Assembly (NCBI GenBank): GCA_964577955.1 | Contig: CAZOAZ010000020.1 | Span: forward strand, 35,703 to 99,702 | Direction: 5' to 3' | Source: CADEEX01 sp964577955 | GTDB taxonomy: Bacteria > Acidobacteriota > Vicinamibacteria > Vicinamibacterales > CAVVIG01 | Length of the DNA stretch: 64,000 bases | Shown: positions 48,785 to 58,246 of the stretch, in pieces | Layout of the letters: each line of letters opens with the position of its first letter | How positions within the stretch are numbered: position 1 is the stretch's first letter | Notes under the pieces: generated by a model | What the model was told of the DNA's origin: nothing | What the model saw: the letters and a program-made list of their open reading frames with translations, nothing else | The model's database searches: none | Program-made: the position numbers and the translations under genes

Positions 48785-50041
48785 CTATTGCCGCGCCTGG
48801 ACGACCGCGGCCTCGAAATCGCGCTGGACCGGATAGACCAGATTCTGAATCATCAGGATCGTGACGAGCTGTTCCTTCGGATTGATCCAGACCTGCGAGC
48901 CATAGGCGCCGAACCATCCGAAGCTGCCATCGGGAAGCTGCCAACCGGCGGCCGCGTGGTCCTGGACGATCGCATTCAGATACCCGAAACCGAATCCACG
49001 CGGCGGAAAGTTCAACTTGCCGTTGAACATGTCGCCGACGTAGTTGGTCGCGATGCGCCGGACCGTCTCGGGTTTCAAGAGGCGCGTGCCATTGAGTTCG
49101 CCGCCGTTACAGAGCATCTGCGCCAGCTGCAAGTAGTCCTCGGCCGTGCTGACCAGACCCGCCGAACCCGAGAAATAGATCTTGCCGGAATTGCGATCCG
49201 GATTGGCGGTCGGCACGAACCCCGTCTCGGTCTTGGTGTAGAGCGTCACCACCCGCGGCCGCTGCGCGTCGGTGGGAAAGTGTGAGGTCTCCGTCATCCC
49301 GAGCGGCTGAAAGATCCTGGTGCGAAGGAACTGGTCGTAATTCTGCCCGGACACGATCTCGACGATGCGCGCGAGGACGTCGGGACCGGCGATGCCGCTG
49401 TACTCCCAATCCGTCCCAGGTTGAAATCGCAGCGGCAGCGCGGCATAACGCGACACGACCGTCGCGAGCGTGTCGTCCGGCCGGCGCTCCGGACCGTTGC
49501 TGACCATCCCCGAGGTGTGCGTCAGCAGATCGCTGATCGTGATCTCTCGAGTGGCCGGCACCGTGGGGCCGGCAGCGACTGGTGCGCCGCCGCGGGCGGG
49601 CTGGGGCCGCGTGGCGCTGACCCTGAGCGACTTGAACTCTGGCAGGTACTTCGAGACCAGGTCGGTCACCCGCAGTTTGCCCTGCTCCTCCATCATCATG
49701 ACGGCGACGGCCGTGACCGGCTTGGTCATCGACATGATGCGGAAGACGCTGTCTTTCGCCATCGGCCGCTTTGAGGCCAGGTCCATCAGCCCATGCGCCT
49801 CGAGGTGGACGAGACGGCCGCGGCTGGCCACGAGCGTGACGGCGCCGGTGATGTCGCCGGCATCGATATGCCGCTGAATGGTGTCGTGCACGGCGCGCAG
49901 CCGGTCGGACGAGAACCCCGCCTCTTCGGGCCGCGCTGTCGCCACCGAACCGGCGGTTATCGCCGCGACGAAGCCGACGCCCATGAACAAGGCGCTCAGC
50001 GCGCCGATGCGGCTCAATCGTGTGTGCACTCGTGATTTCAT
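48785..50041 (-). CDS. Beta-lactamase-fold serine hydrolase (class C/EstB-like)
   Basis: About 418 residues from ATG 50041, with GAGGAG 6 nt upstream; the open frame to 50278 overlaps the neighbour and is excluded. Signal peptide GALSALFMGVGFVAAITAG. Nucleophile motif SMTKP, then YSGIAGP as the Tyr motif, LLTHTSGM, and a C-terminal GWFGAYGSQVWINPKEQLV. The family includes esterases and DD-peptidases with this catalytic Ser-Lys-Tyr arrangement. It is 17 bp downstream of a secreted protein gene and they may be cotranscribed. Confidence 0.88.
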   Translation of the reverse strand: MKSRVHTRLSRIGALSALFMGVGFVAAITAGSVATARPEEAGFSSDRLRAVHDTIQRHIDAGDITGAVTLVASRGRLVHLEAHGLMDLASKRPMAKDSVFRIMSMTKPVTAVAVMMMEEQGKLRVTDLVSKYLPEFKSLRVSATRPQPARGGAPVAAGPTVPATREITISDLLTHTSGMVSNGPERRPDDTLATVVSRYAALPLRFQPGTDWEYSGIAGPDVLARIVEIVSGQNYDQFLRTRIFQPLGMTETSHFPTDAQRPRVVTLYTKTETGFVPTANPDRNSGKIYFSGSAGLVSTAEDYLQLAQMLCNGGELNGTRLLKPETVRRIATNYVGDMFNGKLNFPPRGFGFGYLNAIVQDHAAAGWQLPDGSFGWFGAYGSQVWINPKEQLVTILMIQNLVYPVQRDFEAAVVQARQ

Positions 50042-50057
50042 CGCGCGCTCCTCGAAC

Positions 50058-50732
50058 CTAACGCGGCGTGGACAATTTCCGGAACGTTCCCGTGCCGAGT
50101 CTGACGAATTCACCGTTGTCGGTGGACAGCTCGTCGATGACCGAGAAGGAGGTCGCCGACACGACGTTGATCGTGCGGCGGAGGCGTAGCATCTGGCCGC
50201 CGGCGCGAACCGGCTGGCCGTCGACGCGAATCGCAATCGGGGACGACCAGTCACCAGTGCTGATGAGCGCCACCCCATTGGCCAGCGTTTCGTTGAACGT
50301 CAGCTGCTTCCGTTCAGGATTCCAGGCCATCGTGCCCGTCTCCTTGTAGGAGCCGCCATCGTCCAGCGTGCCCTCAGTGCGAATCTGCAGCACGGCCCGG
50401 TCGGACGGGCTCCGCGAAAACACCGTCGTGCCTGAGCGCGGTCCACCCGAGAGACCGCTTTCCCGCCCGTTCCAGCTGTAGCTCCACGAACCGACGAAGT
50501 AATCGAGCGATTGCTGCTGGTGCGGCTGCGGAGGACTCTCGCGGCCACCCAGGTTGGTCGTGACCGGTTTGGGCGGTTGCGTCAGGGGCGCCGGCTGCGG
50601 CGGCGGCGCGACCTGGGCGGACAGAATCATGCTTGTCCCGAGAGAACCGGAACCGGACAGGCTGAAGCCGGTCGCAATCAACACCGGGACGCAGGCGATC
50701 GCGACCACACCCGCCCGCGGTTGCCGCTTCAT
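50058..50732 (-). CDS. Secreted protein with a DUF1579-like beta domain
   Basis: About 224 residues from ATG 50732, AAGGAG upstream. Signal peptide AGVVAIACVPVLIATGFSL, then a Pro/Gln-rich linker and the folded part from QQSLDYFVGSWSYSWNGRES. SYKETGTMAWNPERKQLTF and MLRLRRTINVVSATSFSVID show antiparallel beta structure like lipocalin-type DUF1579 proteins. Function unknown. It ends shortly before the beta-lactamase-fold gene. Confidence 0.65.
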   Translation of the reverse strand: MKRQPRAGVVAIACVPVLIATGFSLSGSGSLGTSMILSAQVAPPPQPAPLTQPPKPVTTNLGGRESPPQPHQQQSLDYFVGSWSYSWNGRESGLSGGPRSGTTVFSRSPSDRAVLQIRTEGTLDDGGSYKETGTMAWNPERKQLTFNETLANGVALISTGDWSSPIAIRVDGQPVRAGGQMLRLRRTINVVSATSFSVIDELSTDNGEFVRLGTGTFRKLSTPR

Positions 50733-50783
50733 GACACTCCTTCGAATCCGGACAGCTGTGTCCATTTGCTGCTTCGGCATCGC

Positions 50784-53672
50784 TCAGAAATCGAACTGTG
50801 CACCGAACTGGACGTGGCGCGGCTGATCGATGATCTGCGGCTGCAACCAGTTCGGTCCCACGGTTTCATTTACCGTGAGCACCGTCGAGTAGTTGGGGAC
50901 ATTGAAGACCTCGACGAACGCCTGGAGACGCTTCGATCCGCCAAACTTGAACGTCCGCGAGACTCGGAGGTCCGTCTGTTTGATGTAGTCGTAGTAGCGC
51001 GTCGTCGGATCGACGAGGACTACCGTCCGGTTGCCGCCGCCGGTCAGCGCGACACCGGCCACCGTGCTGTTGTAGGTGTAGTTGGAACCGATGGAATTGC
51101 CGGGACGGAGCTGATAGGTCCCACTCAACTGCAGGTCGAGCGGCAGCGGATACGAACCGGACACCTTGTAGAGGCCGCGAAACGGCGGCACTTGATGGCA
51201 AAACCGGAGATTGTTCGGATCCGATCCTCCGGCCACCTGGGTCGTCGTCACCGGCCCCTCGCAGTTGTCGACCTCGGTACGCTCGGTCGTGATGCTGCCG
51301 AACAGGAAGCCGCCCCCGCGGATGCGGGCGCTCACGCTCACTTCGAAGCCGTTGTAAATCCGCTGGTTCTCGGACGAGAACGTGCTGACGCTGTCCACCG
51401 CGCCAAGCCGGGTCGACACCAGGTTGTACTGCTGGATGACTTCGCCGCCGCCGTTCGGGAGATTTGGATTCGCCGGAGCGGTGATCGTGAACGGCACCCA
51501 GTCCGCCGTGGGATTGAGCGCCAGATTCCTCGTCAGCGACATGTTGTAGAAGGTGCGGCGATAGTAGGAACCGGTCACCGACATACCGGGCATCAGCTCG
51601 TGGACGAGGCTGAAATTCTCCTCCCAGTTGGTTGGCCGCGGCGTCTCCGGATCGAAGCGAGTGGCGCCCCGCGGCACGCCGAAGTTGGCGTTGCGCGACG
51701 CGCCAATCTCGGCGGTCTGCGCGTTGCCCAAAGCGTCGAGTGCCGAGCCGTTGCCATCGAGGTCCGTCCAGGCACGGGAATCGGTCTGCAACTGCATCGG
51801 ATTGGTTGCCGCGGCAATCCCCGCCGCCATCGAGGCGACGAACTTGCCGACCGAGCCTTTGATGGCCGTCCGCCCATTGCCGAACACGTCGTAGGCCGCG
51901 CCCAAGCGCACCGCCCAGTCGCTCCAGCACGGTAGACACGCGATCGCCGACGACTGCCGCTCAGGCACGAAACGGCCCGCCGGATTGGTCTGGTCCGGCA
52001 CCGAGGCGTTCAGGTAGTCGTAACGCGCACCGTAGGTGAGCGTCAGCTGCCGGAACGACCACTTGTCCTGCGCGAACAGCCCCAGGCTCGCGTTCATGTC
52101 GTCGAATCGCACCAGCGGGGTGTTGCGGACACTGACGCTGCTTGCCGTCGGCACGCCGGCGGCGTTGTTCAACAGCGTCAGCACCGACATGTCGCCGTTG
52201 TTGGTTTGAACCTGGCGCTGATAGCCGGATTCGAAGCTGACGCCGGCCTTGACGGCATGCGTGCCAGTGACATACGACACGTTGGCGACCGAATGAAAGA
52301 CCTGATCGAAGTAGCGGGTCGGATTGCTGTAGGCGACCGTCAAACGTCCGGTTGAACCGTTCAGGTGCTGCACGTCGAATGGCCCGACCGTCGGCTGGTA
52401 GTCGTAGTTGTAGGTGGTCGCGTCGAACGACTGGCCATACTCGAACATCAGCCGGCTGGTGAGGATGCTCGTTCCCTTGGCGACCACCGAGTAGTTGAGC
52501 GGCGTGGTCAGCCACAAGTTGGCTTCAGGCGAGTAGTTGTTCGTCACGAAGAATCGTTCGGTCACGATCGTGCCGTGGTTGCCGCTGATCTTCAGTTTGT
52601 TGCGCGGCGTCATCTGATAGGTCAACCGGGCGGTCACGTTCGGATTCACATGGCCGCCGGTATCGGCGCGGCTGCCGTCCGAGAAATAGCTGTCGGTCGC
52701 GAAAATGTTGGCCTGCGTGAGCTTGTAGGCGCCGAAAAACCACAGCCGGTCGCGAAGCACCGGACCGCCCAGGGCCACGTTGCTCTCCCAATTGAAATCG
52801 AGCTCGCTCGGATTGGTGATGTACTGCGCCAGCTCCGGTGTCAGATTGCTCGAGCTCAGCGCCTTGCTCGATCCGAACGCGCGATACGTGCCGGCGAACC
52901 GGTTGCCACCCTCTTTCGGGATGACGTCGCTGCGAATACCGGCCACCGGAATCTCGGCCGACTGCGTCCCGACGTCGTAGCTCACTTCGGCAAAACTCAA
53001 GTCGTTCGGCGGGTTCGCGGTGATCTGTCCCCCTGCGCCCGTCAGCATCTGCGCGACATTCATGCCATCGACGTAGGTGTGCTGGTCCGCGGTCAGCGAC
53101 CCGTGAACGGTTGCGGTGTTGATGTAGAGATCGGAGAGGATCTGACCGGAAGACGACCCGGCGGCGTTGTTGGTGGCGTTGACGCCAGGCACAAGGCTCA
53201 TGCCGCCGTTCAGCGTCCGGGCTACTGGAAGATTTTCGAGGACCGCCTGGCTGGCCACGAATTGGGTGCGCGTGCTTTGCACGTCGACGGTCGGTGAGTT
53301 GCCGGCCACGGTAATCGTCTCTTCGACCGAGCCCACCGCCAGGCTGCCGTTCACCTGGGCGGCAAACGACCCTTCGAGGAGGATGCCGTCCCGCTTGAAC
53401 GCGCGAAATCCCGGGAGGGTGAACGTGACGCTATATGTTCCTGGCCGCAGATCGATGATCGCGTAGCGACCGGACGAGTCAGAGATCCCGCTTCTGGTTT
53501 TTTCAATGAGCGCCGGGCTGGCGACCTCAACCAGGACACCCGGCAGCACGGCGCCGGTTTCGTCGACGACCACGCCTGAAATACTCGCCCGGTCACCTTG
53601 CGCACGGGCCGCGCCGACGATGGCAAACACACTGAGTAAGGCCGCCGCGACGATCCGTGTAACTCGATGCAT
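50784..53672 (-). CDS. TonB-dependent receptor with carboxypeptidase-regulatory N-terminus
   Basis: 962 residues from ATG 53672, GGAGGATGC upstream. Signal peptide VTRIVAAALLSVFAIVGAA, then a carboxypeptidase-regulatory-like domain (RASISGVVVDETGAVLPGVL to GTYSVTFTLPGF), a plug (ETITVAGNSPTVDVQSTRTQ; DGMNVAQMLTGAGGQ) and a 22-strand barrel with aromatic closing motif VQFGAQFDF. It is of the acidobacterial oligopeptide/carbohydrate receptor type; the ligand is not evident. A paralogue of almost the same length lies at 60218. No TonB or ExbBD genes in the window. Confidence 0.9.
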   Translation of the reverse strand: MHRVTRIVAAALLSVFAIVGAARAQGDRASISGVVVDETGAVLPGVLVEVASPALIEKTRSGISDSSGRYAIIDLRPGTYSVTFTLPGFRAFKRDGILLEGSFAAQVNGSLAVGSVEETITVAGNSPTVDVQSTRTQFVASQAVLENLPVARTLNGGMSLVPGVNATNNAAGSSSGQILSDLYINTATVHGSLTADQHTYVDGMNVAQMLTGAGGQITANPPNDLSFAEVSYDVGTQSAEIPVAGIRSDVIPKEGGNRFAGTYRAFGSSKALSSSNLTPELAQYITNPSELDFNWESNVALGGPVLRDRLWFFGAYKLTQANIFATDSYFSDGSRADTGGHVNPNVTARLTYQMTPRNKLKISGNHGTIVTERFFVTNNYSPEANLWLTTPLNYSVVAKGTSILTSRLMFEYGQSFDATTYNYDYQPTVGPFDVQHLNGSTGRLTVAYSNPTRYFDQVFHSVANVSYVTGTHAVKAGVSFESGYQRQVQTNNGDMSVLTLLNNAAGVPTASSVSVRNTPLVRFDDMNASLGLFAQDKWSFRQLTLTYGARYDYLNASVPDQTNPAGRFVPERQSSAIACLPCWSDWAVRLGAAYDVFGNGRTAIKGSVGKFVASMAAGIAAATNPMQLQTDSRAWTDLDGNGSALDALGNAQTAEIGASRNANFGVPRGATRFDPETPRPTNWEENFSLVHELMPGMSVTGSYYRRTFYNMSLTRNLALNPTADWVPFTITAPANPNLPNGGGEVIQQYNLVSTRLGAVDSVSTFSSENQRIYNGFEVSVSARIRGGGFLFGSITTERTEVDNCEGPVTTTQVAGGSDPNNLRFCHQVPPFRGLYKVSGSYPLPLDLQLSGTYQLRPGNSIGSNYTYNSTVAGVALTGGGNRTVVLVDPTTRYYDYIKQTDLRVSRTFKFGGSKRLQAFVEVFNVPNYSTVLTVNETVGPNWLQPQIIDQPRHVQFGAQFDF

Positions 53673-53787
53673 GCATCCTCCGCCCTGAAGGCGTGCGGAT
53701 TTAAACACGAAGCATCGCCGGCGCATGGCCGCGCTGCCCTGCCTGTCCCCGCCTGCCTCGCGTCGTCCCAGAAAAAGCGTTTTTGGA

Positions 53788-54600
53788 TCAGAGCTGCAGT
53801 CGCGACCGGTAATTGCGACTGAGACGGAGCGTGGTTCCGTTCTTCAAGCTGAGCGAGAAGTCGCCGTGAAGTTCCGGGACGATGTCCTTCACGCAGTCGA
53901 TGCGAACGATCGTGTAGCGATGCACCCGCGCAAACCGCCCCGGGTCGAGCCGCTGCTCGAGCTCGGCCATCGTCATGCGGACGAGATGCGAGGCGTCGCC
54001 GACGTGGAGCCGCACGTAATTGGCCGAGGATTCAATCCACTCCACGTCGTCGACCCGGACCAGGGTAATCCGTCCGTTTCGGCGGACAGCCAACCGGACC
54101 AGATACGGCTGGCGCTCGGGGGCGACCGCGCCCGGACGTGCGGCGCGCAGCGCCTCGCGGTCGAGCAAGGCCATGAGCCGTTCGTGGGTTTCGTGCTCGC
54201 CGGTCCGCGCGACCGCCACCCGCGCCCGGCTGAGCGTCGCCGCGAACCGCTCCCGGGTGAACGGCTTCAGCAGATAGTCGAGGGCGTGGCTCTCGAAGGC
54301 ACGAATCGCGAAGGTGTCGTGAGCGGTGACAAACACGACGATTGGCAGGTGCACCGCCGCCACGCGGTCGATGACGGCGAAGCCATCGAGCCCCGGCATC
54401 TTGACGTCGAGGAACACGATGTCCGGCTTGACCGATTCGATCAGCCTGACGGCTTCGAGGCCGTTGGCCGCCTCGCCCTTGATGACGATGTCCGGTTCGC
54501 GCTCCAGGCGCACCCGAATCGCGTCTCGGCCCAGCGGCTCGTCGTCGACGATGACTGCGGTGATCGGGCCCGGTGCGGTGTCGCACCGGGCCGGGGTCAC
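53788..54600 (-). CDS. LytTR-family response regulator
   Basis: 270 residues from GTG 54600, which overlaps the stop of the gene upstream as GTGA. Receiver domain: acidic pair at 19-20 (IVDDEPLG), phosphoacceptor Asp65 (IVFLDVKMPG), Thr near 92 and Lys112 (DYLLKPF). The C-terminus is a LytTR DNA-binding domain (RNGRITLVRVDDVEWIESSA, then FARVHRYTIVRIDCVKDI and LSRNYRSRL). The cognate kinase is the divergent LytS-like gene at 55963. Controls cell-surface or virulence-like genes in other bacteria; targets here are unknown. Confidence 0.92.
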   Translation of the reverse strand: MTPARCDTAPGPITAVIVDDEPLGRDAIRVRLEREPDIVIKGEAANGLEAVRLIESVKPDIVFLDVKMPGLDGFAVIDRVAAVHLPIVVFVTAHDTFAIRAFESHALDYLLKPFTRERFAATLSRARVAVARTGEHETHERLMALLDREALRAARPGAVAPERQPYLVRLAVRRNGRITLVRVDDVEWIESSANYVRLHVGDASHLVRMTMAELEQRLDPGRFARVHRYTIVRIDCVKDIVPELHGDFSLSLKNGTTLRLSRNYRSRLQL

Positions 54601-55844
54601 TGCTGCGCCGTGCTCCGCGCCGGGAGAGTACGAATCGTGGTGGTCGAGCCGATCATCATTTCTTCCCACGTCTGGTCGCCCCATCGGACTTCCTGCGACG
54701 GATCCGGATTGTCCTTGTTGCCGGCCGAATTGTCGAAGTGGGCTATCACCTCGACGGTGGTGCCTTTCGGGAGCAGCTTCGGCGTGCGGTATTCGTAGGT
54801 CGTCTGCCACCGGAAATCGTAGCGTGGCACAGACAAGAGCGTTTCGGCGCGCCCGTCCGGATAGTGGGCGATATAGGTCATGTCCTTGCCGCGGACGTGC
54901 ATGTGCGGCATCATCGCCAGCAATTGAGTGTCCTCCGCCAGGGGACGGCTCATCGTCCGGACTTCGTAGTTGGCGGCAAACGGCGGAATGACGAAGCTGT
55001 TGCTGGTGCCGCCGCCACCTCCGCCGACCACCTGCGTCGGCGGCTGTTTCGCGAAGATGATGCCAACGCTCGTGCGATCGCTTTGCGGCGACCCGTTGGT
55101 GGTGTAATGCATCTGCAAGACGATGTCGGAGTTCGCCGGCAGCAGCTTTGCCACGCCGGGCGGCAGCGTCACGCCGGGACGGCTCGGCACGAGATTGCCG
55201 ATACTGTTGCGTCCACCACCCGCTTCATCCACGGGTGACGGCTGCGAACCGCCCGGCACTGCCGAGGCGACGATGTGATGCACGATCGCGCGATTGCTCG
55301 GCCGGAACTCGTACGCCTGGATCCAGCGATCTTCAGTCAGGCCGGTCGAAATCCGAAAGTTGAGATACGGCACCGTGCCGTCGGCGGGAATGTGGTACTC
55401 GTCGGCCATCGTCAGCACGAGATCGGGTGTGCCGATCGTCCAGCCCTCGGCGGGCAGCGGCGCCAGGCGCGGCATGTCCGCGTCGTTGCCGCGCACGGCG
55501 CCGCCGTCGGCCCAACGTGCGATGGTCGCGATCTCTTCTGCCGTCAAGCGCGGGTCGTTCTTGAAGACGCCGGCCGGCCCGTCGGCGTGCCACGGTGGCA
55601 TCTCGCCGCGAGTGACCTTCTGCTTGATCGCCCGCGCCCACGGCCGGACTTCCTCGTACGTCACGAGCGACATCGGCGCGAACATCGTCGCGCGGTGGCA
55701 CTCGACGCAGCTGCGGTAGAGGATCGGCGCGACATCCTTCGCGAACGTGGGCGAGGGCGCGTCAGCCGGGGGAGCGGCCCACCCGGGCGTCGCCGACAGC
55801 ACGCCGACGATCGCTGCAACACTGAACAAAGCCTTCAGGTTCAT
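54597..55844 (-). CDS. Secreted heme c / copper monooxygenase-like protein
   Basis: 415 residues, signal peptide LKALFSVAAIVGVLSATPG. Residues 35-115 form a c-type cytochrome module with heme motif CVECH (46-50). From about 160 the sequence follows the Cu type II ascorbate-dependent monooxygenase (PHM) fold: VHHIVAS with two His, QMHYT, MMPHMHVRG and the Met-bearing EEMMIGSTT, which correspond to CuH and CuM ligand sites. The fusion suggests electron delivery from heme to copper, replacing ascorbate; no product is known. The stop overlaps the LytTR gene start, so regulator and enzyme are coexpressed. Confidence 0.82.
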   Translation of the reverse strand: MNLKALFSVAAIVGVLSATPGWAAPPADAPSPTFAKDVAPILYRSCVECHRATMFAPMSLVTYEEVRPWARAIKQKVTRGEMPPWHADGPAGVFKNDPRLTAEEIATIARWADGGAVRGNDADMPRLAPLPAEGWTIGTPDLVLTMADEYHIPADGTVPYLNFRISTGLTEDRWIQAYEFRPSNRAIVHHIVASAVPGGSQPSPVDEAGGGRNSIGNLVPSRPGVTLPPGVAKLLPANSDIVLQMHYTTNGSPQSDRTSVGIIFAKQPPTQVVGGGGGGTSNSFVIPPFAANYEVRTMSRPLAEDTQLLAMMPHMHVRGKDMTYIAHYPDGRAETLLSVPRYDFRWQTTYEYRTPKLLPKGTTVEVIAHFDNSAGNKDNPDPSQEVRWGDQTWEEMMIGSTTTIRTLPARSTAQQ

Positions 55845-55962
55845 GGCGTCAATTTACCAAGATCGTCGATTCGCCGGGGCGGCCAATCCCTCCCCCGCTC
55901 GCTCTGTCCCCGAGAACTGCGGGCGGCGGATCCGCGAGTCCCGGGTATGGTCTAATTTGCCG

Positions 55963-57054
55963 ATGGCTCCCAGCAGTCAGCCCGACAAGACGCCTCGAAG
56001 CAACGTTCTGGTCGTCGTCGCGTGTGCGGTCCTGGCGCTGAGCCAAAGCACGAACCTGTACACGTTCTACCAGGGGCGCCGCACCTGGATTTTCGCGCTC
56101 GCCGCGGTTGCGCCGCCCTGGTTGTTGACCGCCGCTCTTGCGCCGCTGGTCTCATCGCTGGCGCGAAAATTTTCGTTCGCGCCGCGCCACGTCGGAAGAA
56201 GCGCCGTGGTGCACGCCGTGTCGGGCCTGGCCTTCAGCCTCGCGCACGTGGCGCTGGTCGGCACGGCATTTACGCTCTATACCAATGACTGGGCTCGCCT
56301 CGGCAGGTCGCTGCAGGTTTCCTTCCGCTGGCTCTTCTACCAGGACGCGCTCGCCTATGCCGCGATCGTGGGCCTGTGCATGGCACTGCACCACTCCACC
56401 CTGCGGGCGCGGCTGGCCGAGGCTCGATTGACCGCGCTCCGCGCGCAGCTCAATCCGCACTTCCTGTTCAACACGCTGAACGCGGTGTCGTCGCTCTCGC
56501 TGATGGGGCGACAAGACGATGTGGCCGAAGTGATCGGACGGCTGGGTGGACTGCTGCGCGTGACGCTCGACGGTAAAGCGCAGGAAGTCTCGCTCGCCTC
56601 TGAAATGACGTTCGTGGACGACTACCTCGCCATTCAGCACGTCAGATTCGCGGACCGGCTTCACGTGCGCAAGACGATCGACGCCGACACACTCGAGGCC
56701 ATCGTGCCGTCGCTCTTGCTCCAGCCGATCGTCGAAAACGCCGTCGAGCACGGCATCGACCGCGACGGTCCCGCGGTGATGCTGAGCATCAAGGCCTCGC
56801 GCGAACACGACACGCTGCGCCTCGAGGTCGAAGATACCGGCCGCGGTTTTCCCGATCGCGCGGGCGTCGAGCGGATTGGCCTCACCAACACCCGCGAACG
56901 TCTCGAGGAGCTGTACGGCTCGGCCTATCGCTTCGAGTACGGCAACCTGCCGACGGGCGGTGCCACCGTGCGGATCGTGATTCCGTTCCGCGTCGAGGCG
57001 AGCGAGCGGAGCGCCGACCTGGCCGCCTCGGTCGTCGCGGCCGCATCGCACTGA
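55963..57054 (+). CDS. LytS-type sensor histidine kinase
   Basis: 363 residues from ATG 55963; the 72 extra codons upstream overlap the promoter region of the divergent gene. Four to six membrane helices (VLVVVACAVLALSQS, FALAAVAPPWLLTAAL, VHAVSGLAFSLAHVALVGTA, LAYAAIVGLCMAL) are followed by the His_kinase motif LRAQLNPHFLFNTLNAVSSL with His166, and an HATPase domain (VENAVEHGI, DTGRGFPDRAGVERIGLTNT). No separate ligand domain, so the membrane part is the sensor. Pairs with the LytTR regulator at 53788, across the heme/copper gene. Confidence 0.9.
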   Translation: MAPSSQPDKTPRSNVLVVVACAVLALSQSTNLYTFYQGRRTWIFALAAVAPPWLLTAALAPLVSSLARKFSFAPRHVGRSAVVHAVSGLAFSLAHVALVGTAFTLYTNDWARLGRSLQVSFRWLFYQDALAYAAIVGLCMALHHSTLRARLAEARLTALRAQLNPHFLFNTLNAVSSLSLMGRQDDVAEVIGRLGGLLRVTLDGKAQEVSLASEMTFVDDYLAIQHVRFADRLHVRKTIDADTLEAIVPSLLLQPIVENAVEHGIDRDGPAVMLSIKASREHDTLRLEVEDTGRGFPDRAGVERIGLTNTRERLEELYGSAYRFEYGNLPTGGATVRIVIPFRVEASERSADLAASVVAAASH

Positions 57055-57063
57055 CGCCCGGGC

Positions 57064-58047
57064 TCAGGGCTGCTGGCTCGCGGCCTTGTCCTGAAATCTG
57101 GCGCCGCGCAAGATGCTTTCGAGAGCGTGATTTCCCTCGTGGCACGCGTACTCGTACATCTGGTCGTCGCTGGCGCGCAGCGGAATCTCACCGCTCCAGG
57201 GCCGCGTGAAGGTTGACGGGTCGTCAACCGTGAAGCGATACAGGATCGTCCTGGCGTCGACGAACTCGAATCGTTCGACGACGTGCAGATCGGGCGAGGC
57301 GCCACGAAAACTCACCTGCTCGGCGAAGTTGGTCGTGTCCACGACCAGCGTGTCGCCCTCCCAGTGCCCGATGGAATCGCCCAGCCAGCGGCGAACCGAC
57401 TTGGGCAGATGCGGCCGTCCGTCAAGATGGATGACACGCGCATCGTGAACCATTTCCACTTCGATCATCAGCGCGCTCGGCGTCTGGACGATCCGGTAAT
57501 GGTTGTTGTAGAGCACTGGCAACATCGGCGGACCGGAACTGGATCCAAATGACAGCAGACAGCGCTCGGCGAGCGGTCGCGCCTCGGGGTTGTCGTAGTT
57601 GTTGGATTGATCGCCGCTCGGCCGTCCGTCGGCGCGGCGCGGACCGCGGTCGGCGCGATACGGAATTCGTCCGTCGGCGGGATTCGTGATCAACGACGTG
57701 CGCCGCTCGTTGTGGACGCGGGCGAGTTCGGTGCCGCGATCGATGAAGTAATCGGGGTAGGCGCGGCTGACATCCGCCTGCGCGCCGCCGTCGCGCCGGT
57801 CGGTGCTGCTGGATTCGAGGAACTCCCGGGCGTAGGCGGCCGCTTCCTGCTCGGTCAGCGTCGCCTTTCCGGCCAGCGCCGGCGGCCGCTCGAGCGGCGT
57901 CAGCGTCTGATTCGTCCACATGCCCTGGAAGTCCGGGCGGCGGTCGGACGTGCGCGGAATCGGCGCCTTCAGTACGGACTGCGCGGCGAGCGTGAGTGGC
58001 AGCGTCAGCGCGACGATCGTGGACGAGATGATCCGGTGCATGGCCAT
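57064..58047 (-). CDS. Acidobacterial secreted protein of unknown function (paralogue of 38154)
   Basis: About 327 residues from ATG 58047, GAGGAGTG upstream. Signal peptide RIISSTIVALTLPLTLAAQ, then FQGMWTNQTLTPLERPPALA, DGRIPYRADRGPRR, CLLSFGSSSGPPMLPVLYNN, MVHDARVIHLDGRPH, WEGDTLVVDTTNFAE, and the closing YEYACHEGNHALESILRGAR. The paralogue at 38154 has the same blocks in the same order. No catalytic motif is obvious. It is convergent with the kinase gene (9 bp apart). Confidence 0.78.
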   Translation of the reverse strand: MAMHRIISSTIVALTLPLTLAAQSVLKAPIPRTSDRRPDFQGMWTNQTLTPLERPPALAGKATLTEQEAAAYAREFLESSSTDRRDGGAQADVSRAYPDYFIDRGTELARVHNERRTSLITNPADGRIPYRADRGPRRADGRPSGDQSNNYDNPEARPLAERCLLSFGSSSGPPMLPVLYNNHYRIVQTPSALMIEVEMVHDARVIHLDGRPHLPKSVRRWLGDSIGHWEGDTLVVDTTNFAEQVSFRGASPDLHVVERFEFVDARTILYRFTVDDPSTFTRPWSGEIPLRASDDQMYEYACHEGNHALESILRGARFQDKAASQQP

Positions 58048-58072
58048 GACGCACTCCTCAGCTCCGTAGAGT

Positions 58073-58246
58073 CTATGCGTCCTGCCCCGGCCGCGGCTGC
58101 GCCGCACTGCACGTGCTGGGACCACCGGTCCCTGCGCCTCGCGTCTGGTCCCTGAAAACTGCGGACCTACGGTTTTCTGCGGAAATCGCCGTTACCGAGA
58201 CCAGCAGGGCACACGCCGCGAACTCGAGCAGCCGTCGTCGCATCAT
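58073..58246 (-). CDS. Small secreted peptide, coupled to the PQQ dehydrogenase gene
   Basis: 57 codons from ATG 58246, which overlaps the stop of the gene upstream (TGATG) and has GGAGGAG in front. The start MMRRRLLEFAACALLVSVTA is a credible signal peptide, but the mature part is short and Gly/Thr-rich. It could be a coupled tiny protein or the truncated beginning of a lost gene. A GGGACC-ACC-GGTCCC hairpin (58118-58132) lies inside it. Confidence 0.35.
   Translation of the reverse strand: MMRRRLLEFAACALLVSVTAISAENRRSAVFRDQTRGAGTGGPSTCSAAQPRPGQDA

Noticed and set aside
58118..58132. GGGACC-ACC-GGTCCC hairpin as a terminator
   Set aside because: No T-run follows on either strand.
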